Made by a program: the position numbers and the translations under genes. A DNA stretch of 64,000 nt from Halomonas rhizosphaerae. GTDB taxonomy: Bacteria > Pseudomonadota > Gammaproteobacteria > Pseudomonadales > Halomonadaceae. The notes beneath the pieces are model-generated. The model was not told the origin of the DNA and did not search any database. It was given only the letters and a program-made list of their open reading frames with translations. Shown here piece after piece: positions 8,228 through 17,956 of the stretch; the stretch's first letter is position 1; each line of letters starts with the position of its first letter. The stretch is from assembly GCF_030010555.1 (NCBI RefSeq), contig NZ_JASCQP010000032.1:1-64000 (forward strand). The letters are read 5' to 3'.

Positions 8228-9382
8228 TCATTCGCCCTCGCCCAGGGCCAGCACATGCACCAGCGCACGCCACAGGCCCCAGCCGTCCCGCCACCCGGGC
8301 GACACCGCCACATGCTGCAGCGCTCCGGCCTCGAAGAGACGCGCCTGACCCGGCGGCAGCGCATCGTGCAGGCGTCGGCTGTGGCTGAACGGGATCACCC
8401 GGTCCTGCGGGCCGTGGATCAGTACCAGCCTGGCTTGCAGGCTGTCGAGCGAGCGCCGCGAGGGGTCCAGCGCCTCGAGCTCCCTCACCAGCGATGACGG
8501 CAGCCTGCCGATCAGCGCCTCCACGCGACCCGGGTCCTGGTTGGTCACCAGATCAAAGAGCGCCCGGCCCGACGTCCCCAGCCGGCGGGCCTCCCCGGCC
8601 ACCGGCGCCTCGGGGTCCGCCAACCGGCGCCGGGCGATGGTCTCCAGCAGCGCTCGATCCCGTTCATCATCCAGCCAGTGCAGCTGGCTCAGCAGCACGG
8701 CCCAGCGCGCCTCCCGCTGCGGTGGGGGTACCGCCCGGCCTGCCCCCCCGCGGTCCTCGCCGGTGGTCACATAGCGCAGCATGTCCGTCATGTCGTAGTA
8801 GCCGCCCACGGCCACCACGAAGCTCACCGCCGAGGCCACTTCCTCGTCCATGGCGGCGATCAGCGTCGGTCCCACGGCGAAGCTGACCGCCGCCACCGCC
8901 GTGTGCGACGGCGCCCCGGGCGCCGACCGGGTGGCATGGCGGATGGCATCGACGATCGCCTCCACCTCGCGAGTACTGATGGAGTAGTCTCGCAATCCGT
9001 CGAGTTCCGGCACCATCACCCTGAAGCCTACCCGGCCGAGGGTCTTCGCCAGCGCCACCAGGCGCGGGTCGCGACGGCCCTGTTCGGTGAAGCCGTGCAC
9101 CAGGATCAGCGACCCCCGGCTGGGCACCCGGGGGTGGTAGAGATCCGCCTGATAGGCGCGGCCCTGGCGCACATAGTGGAGCCCCTCCCGGCGGGGCGGC
9201 TCGGTACGACGCTTCAGCCGGCTCTCCCCGCTGCCCGCCGACAGGTCACCCAGCACCAGCAGGGCCTGGTGGTGGCGTTCCAGGCTGGCACATCCCGACA
9301 GCAGGACGGGCAGCAGGCTCAGCGCCATCAGCAGGGTCCCCAGGCGTAGACGCGTTCTCATGTCGACCAGACTAGCGGCCAT
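8228..9382 (-). CDS. Lipoprotein with alpha/beta-hydrolase fold
   Basis: A 384-residue exported protein: a hydrophobic segment ending in the lipobox LLSGC (about residue 31) predicts lipid anchoring, followed by an alpha/beta-hydrolase domain. Visible fold elements are the oxyanion strand LILVHGFTEQG, a nucleophile-elbow region reading AAVSFAVGP, an acidic-residue strand HGPQDRVIPF and a C-terminal histidine in LQHVAVSP. The elbow departs from the canonical GxSxG, so catalytic competence is uncertain. The start at 9382 (MAASLVDM) is preferred to the ATG at 9361, because GGGAGGT sits five bases upstream of the former and nothing good precedes the latter. It is divergent from truC and upstream of aceK. 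Substrate unknown. Confidence 0.8.
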   Translation of the reverse strand: MAASLVDMRTRLRLGTLLMALSLLPVLLSGCASLERHHQALLVLGDLSAGSGESRLKRRTEPPRREGLHYVRQGRAYQADLYHPRVPSRGSLILVHGFTEQGRRDPRLVALAKTLGRVGFRVMVPELDGLRDYSISTREVEAIVDAIRHATRSAPGAPSHTAVAAVSFAVGPTLIAAMDEEVASAVSFVVAVGGYYDMTDMLRYVTTGEDRGGAGRAVPPPQREARWAVLLSQLHWLDDERDRALLETIARRRLADPEAPVAGEARRLGTSGRALFDLVTNQDPGRVEALIGRLPSSLVRELEALDPSRRSLDSLQARLVLIHGPQDRVIPFSHSRRLHDALPPGQARLFEAGALQHVAVSPGWRDGWGLWRALVHVLALGEGE

Positions 9383-9489
9383 GTCGACCTCCCGCCGGAC
9401 TTTCGCGGCCGCGACGGGGCACGGACGGGATGACAGCACGCTACCGGCCGGCGACAATGGCGCCCCCTTGACCCCGTGACGGTGCCCCG

Positions 9490-10251
9490 ATGACGCCATC
9501 GCTGAGCCTTCTCCATCAGGATGACCACCTGGTCGCCGTGCACAAGCCGGCCGGCCTGCTGGTGCATCGCAGCCCGCTTGCCCGCGGCGAGCGTGAGTTC
9601 CTGCTGCAACGGCTCCGCGACCAGCTCGGTCGTCGGGTCTACCCGGTCCACCGCCTGGATCGCCCGACCTCCGGGGTAATCGTCTTCGCCCTCGACCCCG
9701 AGACCGCCGCGGCCCTCCAGGCGGCCTTCGCCGCTCGCCGGGTGGAGAAGCGCTACCTGGCGGTGGTGCGGGGCATCGGCCCGCACCAGGAGCGGCTGGA
9801 CTACCCGCTGCGCGAGGAGGAGGGTCGCCGCCCCAAGGCCGAGATGCCGGCGATGGAGGCGGTGACCGAGGTCCGCCGGCTCGATAGCGTCGAGCTGCCC
9901 GTGCAGGTGGATCGCTACCCCCGGAGTCGCTACTCGCTGATCGAGGCACGGCCGCAGACCGGTCGCCGCCATCAGATCCGCCGCCACCTCTCCCGGCGTG
10001 GCTACCCGATCATCGGCGATGCCAAGCACGGCAAGGGCAACCATAACCGCTTCTTCGCCGAGCGCCTGGAATGCCCGCGCCTGCTGCTGGCGGCGGTGGG
10101 CCTGGCCTTCGACCACCCGGCGAACGGCCGACGCCTCGACCTCTGCTGTCCCCTGGATGCCTGCATGACGACGCTCTTCGAGCGCTTCGGCTGGACGGGC
10201 CACCTGCCGGCGCCACCCCGGCGCCACGACCGCCCGAGCGAGATGCCATGA
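9490..10251 (+). CDS. truC: tRNA pseudouridine(65) synthase TruC
   Basis: RluA-family pseudouridine synthase that isomerises U65 in the T-stem region of some tRNAs. The protein has 253 residues and aligns along its length with E. coli TruC from memory: NKPAG-like HKPAGLLVHRS near residue 18, the catalytic motif HRLDRPTSGV with Asp57, KRYLAVVRG, and EARPQTGRRHQIRRHL followed by PIIGDAKHG. No S4 domain is present, as expected for TruC. The stop overlaps the start of tcdA in an ATGA arrangement, so the two tRNA-modification genes are probably translationally coupled. Confidence 0.93.
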   Translation: MTPSLSLLHQDDHLVAVHKPAGLLVHRSPLARGEREFLLQRLRDQLGRRVYPVHRLDRPTSGVIVFALDPETAAALQAAFAARRVEKRYLAVVRGIGPHQERLDYPLREEEGRRPKAEMPAMEAVTEVRRLDSVELPVQVDRYPRSRYSLIEARPQTGRRHQIRRHLSRRGYPIIGDAKHGKGNHNRFFAERLECPRLLLAAVGLAFDHPANGRRLDLCCPLDACMTTLFERFGWTGHLPAPPRRHDRPSEMP

Positions 10252-11078
10252 CCGATTCCGCTATCTCCACTGCCCCCACCGCTGTCCCGGACGACTACGA
10301 TGCCCGTTTCGGCGGCATCCGCCGCCTTTATGGCCGACGTGCTGCCGAGCGCTTCCGCCGCGCCCATGTGGTGGTGGTGGGCGTGGGCGGCGTGGGCAGC
10401 TGGACGGTGGAGGCCCTGGCGCGCTCCGGCATCGGCAAGCTGACGCTGATCGACCTCGACGACGTCTGTGTCTCCAACGTCAACCGCCAGCTGCACGCCC
10501 TGGATGGCACCATCGGCCGCCCCAAGGTGGAGGTGCTGGCCGAACGCTGCCGGGCCATCCAGCCGGGCATCGAGGTGGTGGCCGACACCGCCTTCGTCAC
10601 GCCCGCCAACCTGGCCAAGCGTATCCCCACGGATGCCGACCAGCTGGTGGACGCCATCGACAGCGTGGTCGCCAAGGCGGCGCTGATCGCCTGGTGCAAG
10701 CGTCGCAAGCTGCCGATCGTGGTGACCGGTGCCGCCGGCGGCCAGACCGATCCGACCCGCATCCGGGTGGCCGACCTGACACGCACCGAGCACGACCCGC
10801 TACTCGCCAAGGTGCGCGCCCGGCTGCGTCGCGACTTCGGCTTTTCCCGCAATCCGAAGCGACGCTTCTCGGTGGAGTGCGTCTACTCGGACGAGCAACT
10901 GGTCTACCCCGGCAGCGACGGCGAGGTGTGCTTCCAGAAGCCCGCCGACGGCGAGGCCACCCGACTCGACTGCGCCTCGGGCTTCGGGGCGGCGTCCTTC
11001 GTTACGGGCAGCTTCGGCTTCACCGCCGCCTCCCGGGTGCTGGCCCGGCTGGCGAAACAGGCCAGCGCCACACCCTGA
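10248..11078 (+). CDS. tcdA: tRNA threonylcarbamoyladenosine dehydratase TcdA (CsdL)
   Basis: ThiF/E1-like ATP-dependent enzyme that cyclises t6A37 of tRNA to ct6A. The 276-residue product shows the nucleotide-binding GVGGVGSWTVEALARSG near residue 40, the acidic strand LIDLDDVCVSNVNRQ with the NxNRQ signature, and later VTGAAGGQTDPTRI typical of the CsdL group. The start at 10248 overlaps the truC stop (ATGA). In E. coli the protein works with the CsdA/CsdE sulfur-transfer pair, neither of which is in this window. Confidence 0.94.
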   Translation: MTDSAISTAPTAVPDDYDARFGGIRRLYGRRAAERFRRAHVVVVGVGGVGSWTVEALARSGIGKLTLIDLDDVCVSNVNRQLHALDGTIGRPKVEVLAERCRAIQPGIEVVADTAFVTPANLAKRIPTDADQLVDAIDSVVAKAALIAWCKRRKLPIVVTGAAGGQTDPTRIRVADLTRTEHDPLLAKVRARLRRDFGFSRNPKRRFSVECVYSDEQLVYPGSDGEVCFQKPADGEATRLDCASGFGAASFVTGSFGFTAASRVLARLAKQASATP

Positions 11079-11135
11079 CACCGCGGTTCAGACCATGCCC
11101 TCGAGACCATGACCTTGTGACCTAGGAGCAGCCCC

Positions 11136-11363
11136 ATGGAACATCACTCCCCTCGCCCCGGCATCTACCGCCACTACAAGGGCCCGCTCTACGAGGTGCT
11201 CGGCGTCGCCCGACACAGCGAGACCGAGGAGCCGCTGGTGGTCTATCGCGCCCTCTACGGCGACTACGGCCTCTGGGCGCGCCCGCTGGACATGTTCCTG
11301 GAGACCGTCGAGGTCCAGGGCGAGCCAGTGCCACGCTTTGCCCTGGAGAAAGCGTTCCCCTGA
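11136..11363 (+). CDS. DUF1653 family protein
   Basis: A 75-residue protein matching the DUF1653 family: GIYRHYKGPLYEVLGVARHSET, then PLVVYRALYGDYGLWARP and a closing MFLETVEVQGEPVPRF. The family is widespread, small and of unknown function. AGGAG nine bases before the ATG supports the start. It lies 57 bases behind tcdA in the same direction and is followed by a hairpin shared with bfr, so it probably ends the truC-tcdA transcription unit. Confidence 0.88.
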   Translation: MEHHSPRPGIYRHYKGPLYEVLGVARHSETEEPLVVYRALYGDYGLWARPLDMFLETVEVQGEPVPRFALEKAFP

Positions 11364-11366
11364 CGC

Positions 11367-11401
11367 ATGAGCGCCCCGTGGCTAGGCCACAGGGCGCTCA
11401 T
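11367..11401. terminator. Hairpin between converging DUF1653 gene and bfr
   Basis: The 16-base arms at 11367-11382 and 11386-11401 are complementary except at one position, which becomes a G-U pair in the leftward transcript. It lies just after the stops of two converging genes. There is no T-tract on either side, so termination would be weak or factor-assisted. Confidence 0.5.
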
Positions 11402-11430
11402 CTAGGCACGGGTCGGTGAGGGTTTGCGCG

Positions 11431-11913
11431 TTACTCCTCGCCGGCTTCCTGCATCTGCTTCTGCATGTAGTTCTCGATGCCGACCTTGTCGATCAGGCCG
11501 AGCTCGGTCTCGATATGGTCGATATGATCTTCCTCGTCGGCGAGGATGTCCCGGAAGAGGTCACGGCTGACGTAGTCCTTGACCTGCTCGCAGTAGGTGA
11601 TGGCCTCGATGTAGTCGTTGCGGCCCTCGTGCTCGATCTTCAGGTCGCACTCGAGCATCTCGCGCACGTTCTCGCCGATGTTCAGCTTGCCGAGGTCCTG
11701 GAGGTTGGGAATACCCTCGAGGAAGAGGATGCGCTCGATCAGCTTGTCGGCGTGCTGCATCTCCTCGATGGACTCGTCGTACTCCCACTTGGCCAGCGCT
11801 TTCAGGCCCCAGTCCTTGTACATCTTGGCATGCAGGAAGTACTGGTTGATGGCCACCAGCTCGTTGCCGAGCGCGGTGTTCAGGTGTTCGATGACCTTGC
11901 TGTCGCCTTTCAT
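11431..11913 (-). CDS. bfr: Bacterioferritin (haem-binding)
   Basis: Iron-storage subunit that assembles into a 24-mer shell and oxidises Fe(II) at a di-iron centre. The 160-residue protein has every ferroxidase residue in its usual place: E18, Y25, E51, H54, E94, E127 and H130. It also has Met52, the residue that ligates haem between two subunits, so it is a haem-binding Bfr and not a haem-less FtnA type. GAGGT eight bases upstream of ATG 11913 supports the start. The partner ferredoxin gene bfd lies 157 bases upstream in the same direction, with its own promoter. Confidence 0.97.
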   Translation of the reverse strand: MKGDSKVIEHLNTALGNELVAINQYFLHAKMYKDWGLKALAKWEYDESIEEMQHADKLIERILFLEGIPNLQDLGKLNIGENVREMLECDLKIEHEGRNDYIEAITYCEQVKDYVSRDLFRDILADEEDHIDHIETELGLIDKVGIENYMQKQMQEAGEE

Positions 11914-12070
11914 CTCATTACCTCGATCAGGGTTGTCAGGGGGCTGGCTGCCAGCTTGGCACGGCCACCAGAGCCTGGCCAGCCCGCACCCCCACAGTCT
12001 AGGCAATGCTATAGATAACTCAATCGAATCATGGACTTGTTAAGGCAAAGACGAACGATAGCGATTGCCA

Positions 12071-12277
12071 TCAGACGGCGTAGGCGAGCCCCTGGGCCGC
12101 TGCGCTCAACTCGTCCCTGATCGCCTCGCGGGTGATGTCCTTGCCGGTGCAGGCGCACTTGCCGCACTGGGTCCCGCAACCCGTCACCTGCTGGACCTCA
12201 CGCCAGCTCCGCGCCCCGTCCTCGACGGCATGGCGGATCCGGTGGTCGGTCACGTTCTTGCAGAGACACACGTACAT
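12071..12277 (-). CDS. bfd: Bacterioferritin-associated ferredoxin
   Basis: A 68-residue [2Fe-2S] protein of the BFD family that docks on bacterioferritin and reduces its ferric core so that iron can be released. The cluster ligands expected from E. coli and Pseudomonas Bfd are present: C4 and C6 in MYVCLCKNVT, and C38 and C41 in CGTQCGKC. GAGGT seven to eight bases upstream supports the ATG at 12277. A Fur-like operator overlaps its predicted promoter, which fits iron-starvation induction of this gene. Confidence 0.95.
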   Translation of the reverse strand: MYVCLCKNVTDHRIRHAVEDGARSWREVQQVTGCGTQCGKCACTGKDITREAIRDELSAAAQGLAYAV

Positions 12278-12305
12278 GTCATCACCTCACGCTGGTCATG
12301 AAGTA

Positions 12306-12335
12306 AATGTAAATGATTCGCATGGGTAATCGCAA
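12306..12335 (-). promoter_or_regulatory. bfd promoter with Fur-type operator
   Basis: On the minus strand a -35 candidate TTGCGA (12335-12330) and a -10 candidate TACATT (12311-12306) are 18 bases apart. A 7-1-7 inverted repeat TGTAAAT-G-ATTCGCA at 12308-12322 covers the -10 side and matches the Fur consensus at 10 of 14 positions. Repression by iron-loaded Fur is the expected reading. Confidence 0.55.
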
Positions 12336-12346
12336 GCGGATCCCGC

Positions 12347-12367
12347 AAAAACCTGACCGAGGTCAGG
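12347..12367 (-). terminator. Intrinsic terminator of the lptF-lptG-RDD unit
   Basis: In the leftward direction the sequence reads CCTGACC, a two-base gap, GGTCAGG and then five T. The perfect 7-bp stem and T-tract lie 20 bases after the RDD gene stop, a textbook intrinsic terminator. Confidence 0.82.
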
Positions 12368-12386
12368 CCTGGCGCATCACGCCCCC

Positions 12387-12860
12387 TCAACGGCACTTGG
12401 GAAGGACCACGACCCGGGTGCCGGAGGCGATGTCCGGCCAGCTGCGTTTCTCGCCGTCGACGAGGATCCAAAGGTACCCCAGGCCGAAGGCAGCCAGCGA
12501 GATGCCGGCCACCAGGAAACGCTGCAGCGCCTGGAGACCCGTGATCGAGCAGCCGTCGAGGGTCTGCACCCGCAGCCGCCAGGCCTGCATGCCCAGGGTC
12601 ATGCCGCCACGGGTCCAGAAGAAGGCAAAGAAGGCGAAGGCACTGACCGCCAGCAGCAGGCGCAGCGAAAGCACCTGGGCGAGCCCCGTGCCCACCTGCT
12701 CCGCCGGCACTTCCAGCACCAGCCGCACCACGGCCAGATGCGCCGAGACCATCACGATCCAGATCGCCAGCACCAGCAGGCCATCATAGAGCATGGCGCC
12801 CAACCGCCGGCCGAGGCCGGCCGGCCACACATCGTCGAGTTGGTCGAAACGTCGTTGCAT
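12387..12860 (-). CDS. RDD-family membrane protein
   Basis: A 157-residue inner-membrane protein of the RDD family, named for conserved Arg-Asp-Asp residues; the role is generally unknown, although some members have been linked to ion exchange. The N-terminus shows PAGLGRRLGAMLYDGLLV with the family arginine and aspartate, followed by hydrophobic helices around LAIWIVMVSAHLAVV, LLLAVSAFAFFAFFW and FLVAGISLAAFGLGYLW. The WTRGGMTLGMQAWRLRV segment is typical of the family. The ATG at 12860 is preceded by GAGGG. It is 12 bases downstream of lptG and ends at a strong terminator, so it is the last gene of the lptFG operon. Confidence 0.88.
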   Translation of the reverse strand: MQRRFDQLDDVWPAGLGRRLGAMLYDGLLVLAIWIVMVSAHLAVVRLVLEVPAEQVGTGLAQVLSLRLLLAVSAFAFFAFFWTRGGMTLGMQAWRLRVQTLDGCSITGLQALQRFLVAGISLAAFGLGYLWILVDGEKRSWPDIASGTRVVVLPKCR

Positions 12861-12872
12861 CAATCCCTCGGC

Positions 12873-13937
12873 TCAGCCTGTACGGCGCAATAGATAGAAC
12901 CCCAGCCCGGCACACAGCAGGGTCGGTGCCAGCACCGCCCAGGCCGGGGAGAAGCCGAACACCGTGGAAGCCGGGCCCAGCAGGTCCTGAAGGTACTTGA
13001 AGACCAGGCCGGTGATCACCCCGTAGAAGACCCGGGTACCGGCAGCCACGGTGCGCAGCGGGCCGAACACGAAGGAGGCGGCCACCAGCACCAGCGACGC
13101 CATGGTCAGCGGCATCAGCATCTTCTGCCAGAAATAGAGCAGCGGCTGGGTCGCCAGCTGGTCCTGATCGCGCAGGTAGCGGGCATAGGCCCACAGTTCG
13201 CTGGGTGCCTGGCTCTCCACGTCACGCAGCAGCCGGTTGAGCTGGGCCGGCGTCATGGCGGTCTCCCAGCCCAGGGTGTCATGGCGCTCGACCTCGGTGC
13301 GCGCCTCGAGAAAGCGGGTCACCGCCACATCCTCCAGTTCCCAGCGGTCATCGCGCCACACCGCCCGCCGGGCGCTCGTCGCCTCGCGCAGGGCCTTGTC
13401 CTCGAATCGGTAGCGGGTCAGGTCAAGCACGGTGTCATCGGCACGGATGGCACCGAAGCGATAGAAGCTGTCTCCCTCGCGCTGCCAGCCGCCGCGTTCG
13501 GTGAGCACCGCGCCCTCGCCCTGCATCTGCTCGAGGCGCCAGGCACTGGCGAACTGTTCGGTGCGCGGGCTGACGAACTCGGCGATGGCGAGCACGATCA
13601 GGACCACCAGGATAATGGGCTTCATCACGCCCCAGAGGATCCGTACCAGCGAGCGCCCGGCGGCGCGCATCACCGTCAGCTCATTGCTCGAGGCCATGCT
13701 GCCAAGGCCGATCAGCGCCCCGATCAGCACCCCCACCGGCGCGTACTGGAAGAAGCGCCAGGGCAGCCGCATCAACAGGTAGAGCAGCACCTGGAAGGCG
13801 CCATAGTCGCCCTCCACGTCGCCGAGGTCGTTGATGTAGGTGATCACCAGGTCCAGGCCCAGCAGCACCACCTGCACCACGACGATGGCGCCCAGCACGT
13901 TGCGGGCGATATAGCGATCGAGCCGGTCGGTGATCAT
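12873..13937 (-). CDS. lptG: LPS export ABC transporter permease LptG
   Basis: One of the two membrane subunits of the LptB2FG transporter that extracts lipopolysaccharide from the inner membrane. The 354-residue protein has the YjgP/YjgQ architecture: three N-terminal helices (from VLGAIVVVQVVLLGLDLVI), a periplasmic beta-rich domain (about residues 130-270) and three C-terminal helices beginning at QPLLYFWQKMLMPLTMASL. The start at 13937 overlaps the lptF stop (ATGA), so translation is coupled and subunit ratio kept equal. LptB is encoded elsewhere. Confidence 0.96.
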   Translation of the reverse strand: MITDRLDRYIARNVLGAIVVVQVVLLGLDLVITYINDLGDVEGDYGAFQVLLYLLMRLPWRFFQYAPVGVLIGALIGLGSMASSNELTVMRAAGRSLVRILWGVMKPIILVVLIVLAIAEFVSPRTEQFASAWRLEQMQGEGAVLTERGGWQREGDSFYRFGAIRADDTVLDLTRYRFEDKALREATSARRAVWRDDRWELEDVAVTRFLEARTEVERHDTLGWETAMTPAQLNRLLRDVESQAPSELWAYARYLRDQDQLATQPLLYFWQKMLMPLTMASLVLVAASFVFGPLRTVAAGTRVFYGVITGLVFKYLQDLLGPASTVFGFSPAWAVLAPTLLCAGLGFYLLRRTG

Positions 13938-15016
13938 CCGCTCATTCCCTTGTGCTGGGCCCGGGCCATCATCGCCAGGCCGATGGCCAGGAAGCCGCCA
14001 TGGATCGGCCACATCCCCACCGCCACCGGCCAGCTGCCCCGGCCGATGGCGTCCAGGGCCGCCAGCAGCAGGCTGAGATAGGCCACGTAGAGAAAGATGG
14101 CCGGCAGCAGCTTGGCGAAGCGCCCCTGGCGCGGATTGACCCGGGAGAGCGGCATGGCCAGCAGGGTCAGGATGAAGACCATCAGCGGCAGGCCCAGCCG
14201 CCACTGCAGCTGGGCCCGCGCCGGCAGGGCGTCATCGGCGAACAGCGTGGGGGTGGTGGCGTACTCGGGCGCATCGAGCTCGGGGCTCTCGGCCGCCCCC
14301 GAGAGGCGCACCGCATAGGTGCCGAACTCCAGGCGCTCGGCCTCGGCCCGCCCGGGGTCGACGCTGTAGCGCTCGCCGTCGGCGAGCACCAGGAAGCGGC
14401 TGCCGGTCTCCGGGTCGACGGTCTGGTAGCCGGATTCGGCCCGGGTCACCACGCTCTCCGGGGTGCCGTCGCCGCGCGACTGTCGCTCGCTGATGAAGAC
14501 CTCCTGCATCCGGCGCTGGTTCTCGTTCATGGCCTGGGTGTAGGCCGTGCGTCCGCCACCGAAGTCCTGGAAACGCCCCGGCGCCAGGGCGGAAAAGTCG
14601 AGCTGGCTGCGCTGCTCCTCGAGCAGCACCTCGTTGTGCAGGGCCCCGGCCGGCGTCAGCCAGAGGCTGCACGCCCCCACCAGGATCGCCACCACAGTCG
14701 CGGGCACCAGGCTGACCTGCAGCAGGCGGTTGGGGCTGGTGCCGCAGGCCACCAGCACGGTGATCTCGCTGTTGAGATAGAGCTGGCCATAGGCCAGCAG
14801 GATGCCCAGGAAGAACGCCAGCGGCAGGATCAGCTCGAGGAATCCCGGAAGGTGGAAGAGCATCAGGGTGCCGAGGATGCTCGCCGGGATCTCCCCTTCG
14901 GCGGCATTGGAGAAGTAGCGGATGAAGCGACTGCCCATGATCACCAGCAGCAGAACGCCGGCCACGGCGGCCATGGTCAGCAGGATCTCGCGGGTCAGGT
15001 AACGGAATATGATCAA
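13934..15016 (-). CDS. lptF: LPS export ABC transporter permease LptF
   Basis: Partner permease of LptG in lipopolysaccharide export, 360 residues. It has the same layout: N-terminal helices with ILPLAFFLGILLAYG, a periplasmic domain and the conserved C-terminal PLSRVNPRQGRFAKLLPAIFLY. The start is a TTG at 15016: the frame then reads M-I-I-F-R-Y-L-T-R-E, matching the usual LptF N-terminus, and AGGAG is placed eight bases upstream. In-frame ATGs further upstream (15055, 15115) would add unrelated residues. Divergent from pepA, as in most gammaproteobacteria. Confidence 0.95.
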   Translation of the reverse strand: MIIFRYLTREILLTMAAVAGVLLLVIMGSRFIRYFSNAAEGEIPASILGTLMLFHLPGFLELILPLAFFLGILLAYGQLYLNSEITVLVACGTSPNRLLQVSLVPATVVAILVGACSLWLTPAGALHNEVLLEEQRSQLDFSALAPGRFQDFGGGRTAYTQAMNENQRRMQEVFISERQSRGDGTPESVVTRAESGYQTVDPETGSRFLVLADGERYSVDPGRAEAERLEFGTYAVRLSGAAESPELDAPEYATTPTLFADDALPARAQLQWRLGLPLMVFILTLLAMPLSRVNPRQGRFAKLLPAIFLYVAYLSLLLAALDAIGRGSWPVAVGMWPIHGGFLAIGLAMMARAQHKGMSG

Positions 15017-15113
15017 CGCTGTCTCCTGGCCCGGCACCCCGCGGGGCCCGGCCATCTTCCATGCAATGACGCCTTGCCTTGGGTACACTGGGATGACTCG
15101 GCAACGTGCCGGC

Positions 15114-15142
15114 ATTATCCAGAATCCCCCATCGCTTGTCTT
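15114..15142 (-). promoter_or_regulatory. Candidate lptF promoter
   Basis: In the leftward direction AAGACA (15142-15137) and GATAAT (15119-15114) are separated by 17 bases, a good sigma-70 arrangement about 98 bases ahead of the lptF TTG. It overlaps the leader of the divergent pepA gene. Confidence 0.4.
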
Positions 15143-15153
15143 GTGGAGACACC

Positions 15154-16674
<1,521 letters not shown>

Positions 16675-16741
16675 TTTCGCGCCCGGCAGGGTTGCCTTTT
16701 TGCGGTGGTGACCTTTTCATGTGGGATGTCGACTTCCATGC

Positions 16742-16763
16742 ACCGGGCCCTCGCCGGCCCGGT
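16742..16763. terminator. GC-rich hairpin between pepA and ilvE
   Basis: Perfect 8-bp arms ACCGGGCC / GGCCCGGT with a six-base loop lie in the 148-base gap after pepA. No T-run follows, so its role as terminator is tentative. Confidence 0.35.
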
Positions 16764-16822
16764 AACCTGTTTCGTGCCGCGGGCGCCCGGATGCGCCCCG
16801 CCAGTAGCGGAGACCTCTTGCC

Positions 16823-17923
16823 GTGTCCCTTGAACGCTTTTCCGTGAGCCCCTCCACCCGCCCCACCGCGGAAACGATCCGCAATGACATCCTCGACAAC
16901 CCGGGCTTCGGTCGCTACTTCACCGACCATATGGCCCATGTCCGCTGGACCCTCGATGCCGGCTGGCACGGCCATGAGGTGCGCCCCTATGGCCCCCTGA
17001 CGCTGGACCCGGCCGCCGCGGTGCTGCACTACGGCCAGGAGATCTTCGAGGGCATCAAGGCCTACCGCCACGCCGACGGCTCGGTCTGGACCTTCCGTCC
17101 GGAAAAGAACGCCGAGCGCTTTCGCCGCAGCGCCCGTCGCCTGGCCCTGCCGGAGCTCTCCGACGAGGACTTCATCGACTCGCTCAAGGCCCTGCTCGCC
17201 CGGGACCACGCCTGGGTGCCGACCCCGGCCAGCGAGGCCGAAGAATCGAGCCTCTACCTGCGCCCCTTCATGATCGCCAGCGAGACCTTCCTCGGCGTAC
17301 GCCCGTCCCATGAGGTCGACTACTACGTCATCGCCTCGCCGGCGGCCGCCTACTTTCAGGGCGGCGTGAAGCCGGTATCCATCTGGCTCTCCTCGCACTA
17401 CAAGCGCGCCGCCCCGGGGGGCACCGGCTACGCCAAGTGCGGCGGCAACTACGCCGCCTCGCTGGCCGCCCAGAAGGAAGCCGCGGCCCATGAATGCAGC
17501 CAGGTCGCCTTCCTCGACGCCGCCGAGAACATGTGGGTCGAGGAGCTGGGTGGCATGAACCTGTTCTTCGTGTTCCGCGACGGCCGCATCGTCACCCCCC
17601 GCCTCACCGATACCATTCTCGAGGGCGTGACCCGCGACTCGGTGCTGACCCTGGCCAGGGACGAGGGGCTGACCCCGGAGGAGCGCCCGATCAGCATCGA
17701 GGAGTGGCGCGAGGGCGCTGCCTCCGGCGAGATCACCGAGATCTTCGCCTGCGGTACCGCCGCGGTGATCACCCCGGTGGGCGAGCTGGTCACCGAGAGT
17801 GACCGCATCCGCCTCTCCGCCCAGGGCGACAACGAGGTGGCCAAGCGCCTGCGCACCCGCCTGCTCGACCTGCAGTACGGCCGCAGCGAGGACACCCGCG
17901 GCTGGCTGACGCGCCTGGCCTGA
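16823..17923 (+). CDS. ilvE: Branched-chain amino acid aminotransferase (class IV)
   Basis: PLP enzyme that interconverts leucine, isoleucine and valine with their 2-oxo acids. At 366 residues it belongs to the longer BCAT form (type II, as in many Pseudomonas-like and eukaryotic enzymes) instead of the roughly 310-residue enteric IlvE. Visible features are HYGQEIFEGIKAYR near residue 69, FRPEKNAERFRRSA, the PLP lysine K205 in TGYAKCGGNYA, and EIFACGTAAVITPVG, the phosphate-binding end. The GTG at 16823 has GGAG ten bases upstream. It lies between pepA and holC, which are normally adjacent. Confidence 0.95.
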   Translation: MSLERFSVSPSTRPTAETIRNDILDNPGFGRYFTDHMAHVRWTLDAGWHGHEVRPYGPLTLDPAAAVLHYGQEIFEGIKAYRHADGSVWTFRPEKNAERFRRSARRLALPELSDEDFIDSLKALLARDHAWVPTPASEAEESSLYLRPFMIASETFLGVRPSHEVDYYVIASPAAAYFQGGVKPVSIWLSSHYKRAAPGGTGYAKCGGNYAASLAAQKEAAAHECSQVAFLDAAENMWVEELGGMNLFFVFRDGRIVTPRLTDTILEGVTRDSVLTLARDEGLTPEERPISIEEWREGAASGEITEIFACGTAAVITPVGELVTESDRIRLSAQGDNEVAKRLRTRLLDLQYGRSEDTRGWLTRLA

Positions 17924-17956
17924 GCCACCCGAGTTTACGCCTCCTTCCGCTCAAGG

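Noticed and set aside
6370..8388. Rightward open frame of 672 codons opposite aceK
   Set aside because: aceK has complete family features on the other strand; the rightward product is compositionally biased.
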